Below are positions 35,646 through 46,515 of a DNA stretch of 64,000 nt, piece by piece. Where the stretch lies: assembly GCF_008831285.2 (NCBI RefSeq), contig NC_045142.1, forward strand, positions 27,169,876-27,233,875, read 5' to 3'. The DNA comes from Nymphaea colorata. Lineage: Eukaryota > Streptophyta > Magnoliopsida > Nymphaeales > Nymphaeaceae. Each line of letters opens with the position of its first letter. Position 1 is the stretch's first letter. The notes below the pieces were generated by a model, which was given only the letters and a program-made list of their open reading frames with translations, was not told the DNA's origin and did no database searches. The translations under genes and the position numbers were made by a program.

Positions 35646-36659
35646 TGAAATCCATCATTATAATTTGCAAATAAGCTACATGTTCTTAAATTATAGTATA
35701 TATAATGGCAAATCTAGCATAACGATTTTTTTTTATGGTTACAACATATAATTTTTATTACATAGGGATTGTCAAATGTGTACACTTTGATCTATGATTA
35801 TATGTACACCTGTCAGATTGCCACTGGTTGAAACGGCCAAAGCACTGGATCCTTCTGTCATGAAATGGCAACAGACCTTGTGGCGCCACAAGGTAGCTAA
35901 ATCAAAGTCTTCACTTTTTTCTCTCTTTTCTTCATGTAAATCCATTAGGTGTGACTATCTCTACTAGAAATAGAAAGAAGGAAATAAAGATCAAATTTAT
36001 TAGTATTAAAACCTCCTATTGCTAGTACTAGGAAATCTAAGGAGAAACAAAAAAATAGGCTTTCTACATATCCATTGTCCAAAGGGGAACAATTTTAAGA
36101 AACTGTAGCAAAAAAAAAAAAAGACTTCATAAAAGCCGATATATGAAGAACTAAGTATAGCCCATATACTAGATTCTATGGATAAAAGATCTAATTTATA
36201 AAAGAATCACCGTAAAGATCATTTATTGAGGTTTTTGGCTGATACAATAAGACTTGCTTACTTATGTATGTCATAATGTGACATAAAAGTTAGTAATCAA
36301 CTTATGTAATAGGGTTGATCCACTAAGGTATTGAGCAGCGGTGTAGTATCAGAACCCAAGGAGAGTAAGTCCTTTTTTTATTATCGAAGAAAGTCTTTTT
36401 CAAATATTCTATATGAATTCTAGACGAAACCGAGACAGTTAACTTTCAGAAAACTCTAATGATAGAGGGAGATATCTATGCTTCATTGTTTTTGAGAGTG
36501 GGAGAAGAGATAAAATTGATTATTGATCCAAATTGGAGTTTGAAACTCATGTAATTAACTTAACCTCTTTAGGTTATTTGATTTGGCTAATCCAAGAAGG
36601 GATAGATCTCCGATAAATCTCATTCAGCTAGATACAGTAGATTAAGAAAGATATAACAC

Positions 36660-36735
36660 CAAAAAAGAGCTGACTGCTGAGCCGTATGAGGCAGAAAACT
36701 CTCAAGTACGGTTCTAAGGGAAGAAATTGAACTAC
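36660..36735 (+). other. Group II intron domain V-VI remnant (ycf3 intron 2)
   Basis: The stretch gagccgtatgagg...ctcaagtacggttc matches the highly conserved domain V hairpin of plastid group II introns. It lies directly before ycf3 exon 3, where intron 2 should end. Confidence 0.88.
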
Positions 36736-36743
36736 CTATTCCA

Positions 36744-36898
36744 ACTGGGGAGAAGAGGCCATTCGACAGGGAAATTCAGAAATTGCATAGGCTTGGTTCG
36801 ATCAAGCTGCTAAGTATTGGAAACAAGCCATAGCGCTTACTCCAGGTAATTATATTGAAGCACAAAATTGGTTGAAGATCACAGGGCGGTTTGAATAA
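36744..36898 (+). pseudogene. ycf3: ycf3 exon 3 (plastid-derived pseudogene)
   Basis: It encodes the last tetratricopeptide part of Ycf3, the photosystem I assembly factor: EAIRQGNSEIA, then an in-frame TAG at 36786-36788, then [18 protein letters not shown] and the usual end LKITGRFE with TAA at 36896-36898. The premature stop and the lack of exons 1 and 2 make it non-functional. Confidence 0.92.
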
Positions 36899-37533
36899 TT
36901 ACACTTTCTTTTTGAATTAAATTCACTTAAATTGTTTGTTGGACCCATCACATAGATTGTCGCTCGAGGGGAATCAATAGAGGAATTTCATTATATCTCT
37001 TCTAAGATCGTTCTTTTTATTTCATTTGGTACCTTATAGGGGTATACAATATATGCATATGGCACATAATCTCTTCCTTTCTCTTAGTGATTGCCAACTA
37101 ATAAAAAAGATGTCTAAAATCGATATTGGGATATTTCTTATCTTAGTCATTAGTAATGACTAATGAGAGATCTTGTGATTTGTAATGGCCTAATAAGTTG
37201 CATGTAACATAGCACACAAGTAGACCCATCTAGGCACTCATACATCGAAATATGAGTAGACTTGATTGGGCCAAAAAGTCATTTTTGGCTCACATCAGGA
37301 AGGGATTTACAAAAAAATGGTCTGTTGAACACCTCATAGATATGTCATAATAGATCCGAACACTTGCCCCACATAGATTTTCATATCATAATTGCTCTAG
37401 TGAATAACTAAGGAAAATTGTGGGGGATAGAAAAGAACTAATCATAAATACATATTTCTCATAGGTTCACTAATTACTTGTTGGTGGGTTTCTTCATATG
37501 TGTTGTCGAGAAAGAGGATGAGAGGATGACTCA

Positions 37534-37912
37534 ATGATTATTCGTTTGCCACAACCAAAAGTGAAGATTTTGGTGCATAGGGATCCCATAAAAACTTTAT
37601 TTGAGGAATGGGTCAGACTCAGCCATTTCTCAAGGTAGCTAAGGGCCCTCATCCTCCCACTTGGATCTGGAACCTACATGCTGATGCTCACGATTTTGAT
37701 AGCCATACCAATGATTTGGAGGAGATCTCCCAAAAAGTATTTATTGCTCATTTTTATCAACTATCCACCATCTTGCTTTGGATCTTTCTTTGGTTGAGTG
37801 GCATGTATTTCCATACAGCCCGTTTTTCCAATTATGAAGCGTGGCTGAGAGAATCTACTCACATCGGACCCAGTGCCCAGGTGGTTTGGCCGATAGTGGG
37901 TCAAGAACCATT
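37534..37912 (+). pseudogene. psaA: psaA 5' fragment (plastid-derived pseudogene)
   Basis: It starts with the psaA ATG ([13 protein letters not shown]...) and runs to [14 protein letters not shown], about the first 130 residues of photosystem I apoprotein A1. [17 protein letters not shown]-like and [14 protein letters not shown] words identify it. Frame is lost near 37610 (a small deletion) and an 11-12-base duplication-like insert lies near 37790. After GQE homology stops. Confidence 0.93.
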
Positions 37913-38089
37913 AGTTCTTACGTGCTTTTCCACGGATGTCGTATAGGCGAGTTCTAAGCGCACCAGTGAGAATTCGCGAGTGCTAAGCTTTTACCAATAT
38001 ATCGGAAAGCGTGTTGTTCAATGAGGTGGATAGAAATGATTGTGCTGAAAAAGTGAGAAAGAGAGACCAATCGCAAACAATTAGTTGGA

Positions 38090-38840
38090 TCTTCAGCTCA
38101 AAGCCGCAAATTTCCGGTGAAAGTTAGTGTTGACAGACGGCAGATGTTAATGTTGGTGACGCATGTAGTTAAGTTGCGGGGGCACAAGTTCAGTAATGTT
38201 GGTGGGTACTGGTGCTTCTTGTGAGTGTTCCGTTTGAAACTAATTCATACACTAGCATCTGTTAATGGCGGTCAACACAGAAACCGATAGGTGCAACAAG
38301 GTTTTTGTGATGAACTTTGGACAACGGCTGAATTTCTGTCTTTGAACTCTACACCACCTTGCATGGAATCCTGCGTAGCCCTCTTGTTCGCTACCATCTG
38401 ACAACTTGGCAAGCGGGGAACTCATAGGGAAGAAAATGGATCGCTTGGGATGTGAGTGGACAGCATTTTGAAGAGAAAGATTCCTAAAATGCCTGCTTTG
38501 CATCGTAGCCTTCTGTCGGCGCCATTCTTTTGTTGGATGGCATGTACACCAAGAGGGTAGAATCGCAAGAACCAAAACACCAAAACAGAGCAGCGAACCG
38601 TTAGGCCAATGGGCACACCAACGATAATGTCCAAGGATTGAAAAACTATGCGAATTGATCCCTGCAAGTTCTGTGGGACTCCATCAGTTTAGAGCACGCA
38701 CAACTTACAATTCATTCGTATGAATGTATGTGTAAGGTTGCTAAGATTGGTTGGTTTTAAAGTGAACCGCTAAAGGAATTCCCCTCTCGTCGGCTTTAAC
38801 AACTTCCGGTCCGGAGTTAAACAATCAGAGCAGAGGAATC
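38090..38840 (-). pseudogene. Decayed duplicate of the LRR receptor kinase
   Basis: Pieces match the receptor gene at 46516-51898 in the same order and strand. 38221-38390 corresponds to kinase exon 17 (47514-47733), 38430-38640 to the transmembrane exon (48118-48270), and 38640-38830 to an LRR exon with its intron (about 49565-49712). 38092-38112 corresponds to the 3' flank near 46405. Most exons in between are missing and the frames are broken. It is a partial, deleted gene copy. Confidence 0.8.
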
Positions 38841-38870
38841 GGCTCTTTCTCTTTGAACCGCCAAAAAGTG

Positions 38871-39533
38871 TGGTAGGAGATTAAATAATCAGATCCTAGA
38901 ATTGTGTGTTAGAATATTGACGGAAATACTTGTCAAACAAAAAAGAGAAATCCCTTATAAACGGTTGGGCTTGGGCCCGAAAAAAGAGAATCCTATTTAA
39001 GTCGAAACTTTTTATTTTAATAATATATATATATATATATATATTATTAAAAATGTATATTATTATTAAAAATGTATTTTATTTATATTAAAAAATTATT
39101 TATTTTAGTTAGGCCAAGCCCAACTCGAGTTTTGAGTGTAAGGCGGACTCGAGCTCGATTCTTGGCCGACTCAGTGCCCAGCACGGTTGAAGATCTGATT
39201 GCCTGCAACCACCTTCACCTTGTTTAAAGTGCCCCTCTCTCTTGCTTCAGTAATGTTCACATCCAATAGTGAGAGCATCTGTATGGAAGCTGGTTAGGTG
39301 CAGATGAGCGTGCACAAAAAATTGTGCACAGGGGCAAGAATGACTAAAATGCACCTATTAAAATAATAAAAAGGAACTTTTTAAAAGGGTAAAAAATGTT
39401 TGTAAAAAAAGCGAAACAGTCTAAAAAGTCTACTTTATTTATAAAAAATTTCAAAAAATTAGTGCATATTTGTTGAATGCACACCTCTGAGCAGGCGATA
39501 TATATGCATGTGAAAGCTAATACGATATTATGA
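38871..39533. other. Intergenic, AT-rich
   Basis: No gene is seen. It holds an AT-repeat with atattattaaaaatgtat direct repeats at about 39020-39085 and an old-repeat-like ctcgag-rich stretch at 39110-39180. Confidence 0.5.
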
Positions 39534-40940
39534 GTAATTACCAGTGGCGGAGGGGGGGGGCCCGCCTGGGCCATGGCCCTACCCCAGGCGGAGGAAAAAA
39601 AAAATTTTTAATTATAAAAATTTAAAAAATTTATTAATTCTATGTAGTATTCAGATCCAGGTTCAAATTGGCCCTACCCCTACCCGGATCCAACTAAACG
39701 AGTGAGAGAAAAAGGGAGCATTGACTACCGCACTGAAGAAGGTCTGCAGCGTGAAAAGGAAGAGACAAGAGGCGCTGAGCACGGCTGCACGAGCACGCTG
39801 GTCGCTGCTGCCTGCTGGCTTCAAGAACAGGTGGGGCCATTTCCTGACTTTCTTCTCTGTTCATTTTTGTTGCTTAGTGAAATATGGTGGGGCCGTTTTT
39901 TTCATACTTTAGTTTTTGTGTTTCTTTTTTGTTAACCTTGTTTGTCATTTTTCTTTTGTCTATGGTGGACCGTGGGTTTCTAATTTCTATTATGCACATT
40001 ATTTATTTTTTAACCTTGAATCTTAATCGTTCACAGTTTCATCGTTTTCCATGACTTTTCCTGCCGTGATTTATTTTTCCTAGTCTTAATTTCTAGGATT
40101 TTGACGTTTTGGGAACACAATCTTAACTGGCTTGGCAGATTTTTCTCTGCATCCACGAACTGTTTATGGGCTTCAATGCTTCATTGATGGCTGCCATTCT
40201 CACATGTTTTTTACTTTGCAGTCTTGTTTTCAGTACCCAGTACCCACGACATTCTTTTTACTTTAAGTGGGATTTGGGAATACCCCATACAATCACATAA
40301 ATAGATAAAATTAACATTGGAACTTCCTTATAAAGGGGACTTGCAGCAATTTGTTTTAAGTCAAAGGAAAAAGAAACGTTGCATTTTCCACTTCTGTGAA
40401 TTGAGGAGGAAGAAAAGTTGCTTGAAATTTCAGGAGGAAGACAAATCAGCAGGCTGCCTCTCTAGTTGAACATGATTTTTTTTTCTTTTTAGTTTGTGTT
40501 TCTAAAAATTGTTATAAACTATGTATTCTGTCACTAAAAAAATCATAGGCAAGCAATTGTCATCACTATTTGAAATAGGAGAGTAGCAGCGAAAGAACTT
40601 GTTGATTGGCATCCGTCATTTCACTTAAATGTTTTAAGTTAAATGGCGATTTGATGAGAAGTAAAAAAAGTTAAATGGCATCTGTAGGAATTTATAAAAG
40701 TAGCTTCATAAAGGCCTAAAATCATTCTTTGTTTTATTTTTCAGACTTTACTCCACTTGTGGTAATTCGAAAAGCAAGTTAGCGAGGAGAGAAAACAACT
40801 CTTCATTGTTCTACATAGTGCAAGAGGTTCAACAGGTAAATTTTCTTTATCTATTGTTTATAAGGTGGTTGATTTTAAATTCCTGCTTTTTTTATTGTCT
40901 ATTTTAAATTTCAGATTTTTTGTGTTAGCTTATTGAGAAA

Positions 40941-42620
40941 ATGAAGAAAAGTATACAAGATTATTTCAAAAAGAAACAAGTTATTGATCAAGTGAGAGAA
41001 AACCAAGAGGGAGAAAACCAAGAGGGAGAAGACGAAAATGCTGGTTGTTCTAGTCCAAAAGCTCTTGATGTGGTTCTTTTTGACTCAGATTCTCCACCTT
41101 TTAAGTATTCAAAAATTGAAACTGTAGAAAGCATCGTGCGTGATCCAGGGTTGCGACGTCCCATATGGGAGATACCAATAAATAAGAGAGATGAAGTTAG
41201 GCGAGCATATATCAATTATGGGTCATATCAACATAAACTTCATAGATATCCAGTGTCAGGTTCTTCAAGTCATCCTCGTAAATTTCAAAGTTCTTGGTTT
41301 CAAAGATTTCCATGGTTAGAATATTCTCCAAAGACAGATAGTGCATATTGTTTACCGTGTTATCTTTTCAGTACTCCACATTCAAATGACAGTCCATTTA
41401 TTACTGAAGGATTCAGAGCTTGGAAGAGGGTGGGTGGTAGTGAGAAAACATGTGCTTTTCGTAGTCATGAAGGGACAAGTCAAAATTCGCCTCATAATAT
41501 GAATGTGCGAGCATTTAATGACTTAAGTCGTCAAAGTGTACACATAGATAAAATGATTGAAAAGCAAAGTTCAGAGCTTGTTTACAACAATCGTTTGAGA
41601 TTGAAGGCATCTGTGGACACAGTTCGTTGGTTGGCGTTCCAAGCTTGTGCTTTTAGAGGCCATGATGAAAGTTCAAGTTCATTAAATCAAGGTAACTTTA
41701 TTGAGTTCATTAAAATTTTAGCTAATTATAATGACAAAGTTGCACAAGTTGTTTTGGATAATGCCCCCAAAAATGCTAAATATACATCACCAACAGTTCA
41801 GAAAGAAATTTTGCATGTTTTTGCAAGTAAAGTGAGAGCTAAAATTATAGAAGAAATTGGTGATGCTAAATATTGTATTATTATTGATAAAGCTCGAGAT
41901 GAGTCCAAGAGAGAGCAAATGGGTGTTGTTCTTAGATTTGTTAATAAGCAAGGTCAAGTTCAAGAGCGATTTTTAGATGTTGTGCATGTGAGGGATACTA
42001 CAGCAATTACATTGAAGAATGCAGTTTTCACTTTGTTGTCTCAACATAATCTCAATATTCAAGATATACGAGGTCAAGGATATGATGGTGCCAGTAATAT
42101 GCGAGGTGAATGGAATGGATTGCAAGCATTAATTTTGAATGAATGTCCTTATGCATATTATGTTCATTGTTTTGCTCATAGATTACAACTTGCACTTGTT
42201 GCAGCTTCAAGAGAAGTTGTTGATGTTCATAGTTTTTTTGAACAGTTGACATATATAATTAATGTTGTTAGTGCAAGCAGTAAACGCAATGATGAATTGC
42301 ACAAAGCTCAAGCAAACGAAATTGCATTTAGAATTGCTACAGATGAACTTCAGACAGGAAGAAGACTTAATCAAATTGGATCACTACAACGGTCTGGTGA
42401 TACTAGATGGGGATCTCATTTTTCGTCCGTGTGTAGTTTGATAAAAATGTTCTATGCAGCATGTGTAGTATTGGAAAATTTAAGAGATAATGGATCAACA
42501 TATCAAATACGGGGTGAAGGTAATTCAGCTTACAAAATGATAACATCATTTGACTTTGTATTTATTTTGCATTTGGTACAAGAAATTTTGGGACAAAGTG
42601 ATATTCTTTGTCAGGAGAGA
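40941..42620 (+). pseudogene. hAT transposase, N-terminal and central part
   Basis: It starts MKKSIQDYFKKK. A TTF-type zinc-finger domain (SAYCLPCYLFS, FRAWKRVGG, SHEGTSQNSPH) is followed by the DUF4371/RNase H-like catalytic region: CIIIDKARDESKREQMGVVL holds the first acidic residue, GQGYDGASNMRG the second, and YYVHCFAHRLQLALVAASR the conserved CxxH block. Where relatives usually read DEA, this one reads DKA, but the aspartate is kept. The frame is lost near 42615, where a few bases seem deleted. The rest continues in another frame. Confidence 0.9.
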
Positions 42621-43395
42621 AAGACAAGACATTCTAAATGCAATGGTTTTGGTTTGTAATTCAAAAAAGTTTCTACAAGAACTTAGAGAGACTGGTTGGG
42701 ATTCATTTATAGATACTGTGAGAGCATTTTGTATGACACATGATATCCCTATTCCAGATATGGATGCTCAATATTTTGTAAGAGGATCACGTTCTCGTCG
42801 TGAACATAATTTCATTACAGTGAGACATCATTATCATGTTGATATTTTTATTGCTGCCATTGATTCTCAGTTGGTAGAGTTGAATAATAGATTTAATGAG
42901 AATTCTATGGAAATACTTCGTTTGATGTCGACATTCAACCCTAGAGATCAATATGAGTCGTTTAATGCACAAGATGCATACACTCTTGCACAGAAGTTCT
43001 ATCCTGAAGATTTTCTTGACTCAGATTTTATGAGTTTAAATTATCAGTTGAGACATTACAAAAATGATATTTGTCATCATTCAAGTTTTCAAAATTTGGG
43101 TACACTATCAGATGTATGTGAAGTATTGATACGAAGTAGAAAAAGTGAAGAATATCCTTATGTATACAGGTTGCTTAGTCTCATTCTAACACTTCTTGTC
43201 TCCACTGCAATCACAGAAAGGGCATTCTCTGCTATGAAACTTATTAAAACAAGGTTGCGTAACAAAATGGAGGATGAATTCTTTGTAGATTGTCTACTTT
43301 TGTATATTGAAAAAGAAATTGCTCAAATATTTGATTCGGATGATATCATTGATGCCTTTTATAAGATGAAAAGCCGTAGAGCACAATTACAATAG
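42610..43395 (+). pseudogene. hAT transposase, C-terminal part
   Basis: From about QDILNAM the protein goes on in the +1 frame relative to the first part: GWDSFIDTVRAFC, VRHHYHVDIFIAAIDSQL, and the hAT dimerisation region with STAITERAFSAMKLIKTRLR, which includes the conserved acidic residue and the dimerisation helix. It ends at TAG 43393-43395. Together the two parts give a transposase of about 820 residues, usual for the family. Confidence 0.9.
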
Positions 43396-43969
43396 GTAAA
43401 GTATTTTGTTGCATCCTTTTTATGTTAATGTTTATTTGAGTTATTATTTAGTTGCAATAATAAATGATATAGTTTTTATTTACATTTTATTGTGCAGGTG
43501 AATGAATGATGATATGGAACTATTTTCAATAAAAATAAAGGCAAAAACAGATTGTATTGTATAGAAAGAATGCAAAATTGCTTGTTTTAGGTAAGTAATA
43601 TTTATTTTGGTTTTCTAGTTTGTAGATGTCTTTGTTTGCTATATTTTTGTTGTGATGTTTGTATGTCCACTTTATGTCCACACCTACGTCACTGTAATAG
43701 AAATAGAGCACCTTATCTGTTTAGGACAGATCGCGTTTTGTGTTAATGACACAAACAATTATTAAAATGTGCCGTAGGACAGGTCGCGCTTCACGTTCAT
43801 GACGTGGGCAATTTTATACGACATATGTTCACTTTTAATATACTATGGTTTGCAAATGTCTAAAGTGTGTGAGTATATATATATATAATGTATTACAGTT
43901 AGTTGGACCGTTCGGCCCGCCCTGAGAAAAAATCCTGGCTCCGCCCCTGGTAATTACTCTCCCTCTCCC

Positions 43970-44075
43970 TCTCTTCTATTTACTGTAGCACAGGACAGGA
44001 GATGGTTGTAGGGTCCTTGACAGACGCCCAGGGCCTATTCGTTCAATAGCGTTGTCCCACAGGCTGAAAATTTGT
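43970..44075. repeat. Dispersed repeat, copy 1 (other copy near 53583)
   Basis: tttactgtagcacaggacag, a gap, then aatagcgttgtcccacaggctga match tttactgtagcacgggacgg and aatagcgctgtcccgtaggctga at 53583-53667, in the same orientation. They may be an old dispersed element or a remnant of a segmental duplication. Confidence 0.7.
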
Positions 44076-44278
44076 GACAAGCGCGCCCACACCATTTGGA
44101 CCCATTCTTCATCTTTATCATTTCCCTCGTTAAAAACAAATTAAAACGAACTTTCAGTGCATTTTAATTAGACCGGCTAGCTATTGGGTTGGGCCCATTT
44201 AACCTTTTGGATGAATGGGCTATTGACCTCCTTCCTTGATTCTCCACTCTATGATTGTATCCATCGGACTATTTTTTT

Positions 44279-44392
44279 GGGAATTTGCTCTCAATAGCTT
44301 ACTTGAATAAGTTTCACACAATGAGCTAGTATTTTGGGAATTTGCTCTCAATAGCTTACTTGAATAAGTTTCACACAATGAGCTAGTATTTT
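44279..44392. repeat. Tandem duplication of 57 bp
   Basis: The segment starting gggaatttgctctcaatagc is present twice in direct tandem (44279-44335, 44336-44392) with no difference that I can see, so the duplication is recent. Confidence 0.95.
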
Positions 44393-44639
44393 GGCCACAT
44401 GTAACCACGAATAAATACGTTTTGATAGTAGTCATCCACCCTTAGTGTTCTCCGAACCCATCCTTCTGTCGGCTCTAACCGCATCAAATGGATATCAATA
44501 ATTTTCCATCGTCAGAAGAGTTACTGTAATGCGTCATCTTTACAAGTCAAACACCTTTTTGTTAAGTTGAGAACTACCAGTTTTCTCTAAATGACTTTCT
44601 TCTAGAATTAGCAAGATCTTCTAGAGCTTTCTGCTGCAA

Positions 44640-46075
44640 CAGAGTTACTTTTTAAGAAGAGTAAATTGAAGTTAATGTTGTAATTAATGGTATGACAGGA
44701 TTACTCCTCCAGAATTTCTAATGTAATAGGATTGGGCAGAGCATCTGTAGAAGTTTCTCATATTGTAAATATATCTCTCATCTCTCTTCCAGAATTCCAT
44801 AAGTAGGGCAGCAATGTAGAAGGATGAGCAAAGATAGTTTCTTATCTTTGTTCGTTTATATCTTCATTTTGTGCGGAAATAAAATTGAGTTTGCCACGCT
44901 GCTCATTAAAAAAAAAGAAAAAAATCCTCGAGTGCATTTAGCTTATATGTCCAGACCTGACTATGATACTTGGATTACAGGTAGTGGATCTAGTGATCGT
45001 ATAACTTCATCCTTATCCTTTTCCCGTAGTTCAAGAGAATGAAATCTCTAAGAAACAAGAAATTCGTAAAAGGAAGAAGCGAAACAAAGGTTCTAAGCCA
45101 TCTTCATTGACCACCGATCATAATACCAATCCCTCAAGAATCAGTTGTTAAAATATTTATAAACTCAAAGATCGATATGGAGTTATTGAAAACTACCTGC
45201 TCTATAGGGCTGTTTCTCCTTTAGTCTTTACGAAGATGTCCAAAACAGTGATAGAAATCCTCTACTAAAATCTGCATGGTAAGAAGTGCAGGCATTCGTA
45301 ATCTCTCTCCCTTGTGGCCCCGAAATATATCCCTCTTCATTGTCAACAAAATTACGGATGACTTCACATCCTGGGCAGAATGGTGGCAGCCTAATCAGCA
45401 GGCAAGCAAATCTAGACAGAAGTTATAACAGTTGACACTCGCCTGCAAGTTTTTTCAAATTTAATTGCTGGCCAATTAGTTCACCAGTTCTAGAAACCAT
45501 TTTGTACCACATCAAGAAAAGCAATACGTAGAGAACAAGCATTATCACAATTATCATTTTAAAAGCAATACTTCAGGGGAAAATCACTGAAATTTTACCT
45601 GATTAAGCTTTTGGGTCTACTTTAGGGCTTTTGTGATTGAAATTGGGTTCCCTGTCCCACAGGGAAAAGATGTGCTTCAGATTTCTGCATTTTCATTCGA
45701 AACAGTCCAATATGGAAGGTTAAGAAGCAAAGTACTAAATCATCAGTGGAGGCCGACTTTAGGCAATGTCGTTGACTACTTGTAAAGTGATGTATATCTT
45801 CTTACTGATATAGGAATTGCTGCTCATAAATTATATTATGACAGTCAAATACATAGAAATTGATTATCATGTGGTTTAAGGTCCAAAATCAAGAAATATA
45901 CAACAGATGCATGGACATGAAGGAAGAAGTGACAGATATATTTACCAAGGATCTAGGAAGGGAATCGTTTTTCAAACTAAGGCACAAGTTGGCACTCCAA
46001 CTTAAGGGGGAGTGTTGAACGGAGTTCCAACTTAAAGGAGGAGTGTTGAATGTTATCCATGCATGTCTTGTAGAT
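44640..46075 (+). pseudogene. Heavily decayed copia element
   Basis: Two short coding traces are visible. At about 44960-45010, DTWITGSGSSDRI resembles the protease WIxDSGAxDHM block. At 45913-46018 the frame VTDIFTKDLGRESFFKLRHK, then a purine run aagggggag and TGTTGA, matches the C-terminus of copia RNase H followed by polypurine tract and LTR start. The sequence in between is scrambled and full of stops. An LTR-like stretch may lie at about 44640-44820. Boundaries are approximate. Confidence 0.6.
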
Positions 46076-46515
46076 ACTGGAAAAAAGTTAAGCGTATCGC
46101 ATGGAGATCATTCCATTTAACAAAGCATTTGTCGTGATGGTTTTGTTGTATATTCTATTATCAGATGGAGAGGATATTGGCAAACATAAAGTCTATCCTT
46201 CTCCTTGCTATAACTCATACAAATGTGAAATACACTGTCTGTTCTTTCCCCTTCGTGTGATCCATCTTAACATATTTAGATCACCACTCCAGTGCAGATG
46301 ACGAAAGAGACGCAGGACATTGTAGCATCAGTAGACGGCACTGCAGGCAAGACACACTTGGAATAATAATAAATACACTTCACACATAGAAAACCTACCG
46401 GAGTTCTTCAGCTCAAAACCACAATTGTGGGACAAGAGTTCAGTACGTATGTTACAGAGGAGTAGTAATGGGTGATAATTTGTTGGCGCATGTACCGAAC
46501 ATGCAGGGGTGCATG
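46076..46515. other. 3' flank of the LRR receptor kinase gene
   Basis: No further gene. It should hold the 3' UTR of the minus-strand receptor gene. Part of it (about 46400-46420) is echoed in the pseudogene copy near 38092. Confidence 0.5.

Larger units (their letters stand above)
35940..37915 (+). other. Plastid DNA insertion in the nucleus (ycf3 intron 2 to psaA)
   Basis: About 2 kb follows the plastid order ycf3 intron 2, ycf3 exon 3, spacer, psaA 5' end, on one strand. In plastid genomes these genes are adjacent in this order. Both genes are damaged and both ends stop abruptly inside host sequence, so this is a nuclear plastid insert (NUPT), not plastid DNA. The left edge is approximate, set where a group II intron start-like gtgtgac occurs; the right edge is where psaA homology ends. 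Confidence 0.88.
39542..43949 (+). mobile_element. Complete hAT transposon (ZMYM1/TTF zinc-finger transposase type)
   Basis: The 4.4-kb element has terminal inverted repeats cagtggcggag (left) and ctccgcccctg (right; reverse complement caggggcggag), and an 8-bp target duplication gtaattac at 39534-39541 and 43950-43957. The size of the duplication and the transposase domains place it in the hAT superfamily. It carries one transposase gene, disrupted by a single frameshift. A run of G follows the left end. Confidence 0.93.

Noticed and set aside
39702-39935. 77-codon frame in the left part of the hAT element
   Set aside because: No similarity to known transposon proteins and not in phase with the transposase; probably leader DNA.
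44279-44392. Possible CRISPR-like array
   Set aside because: Only two units in direct tandem with no spacers, in a plant nuclear genome; a plain tandem duplication.
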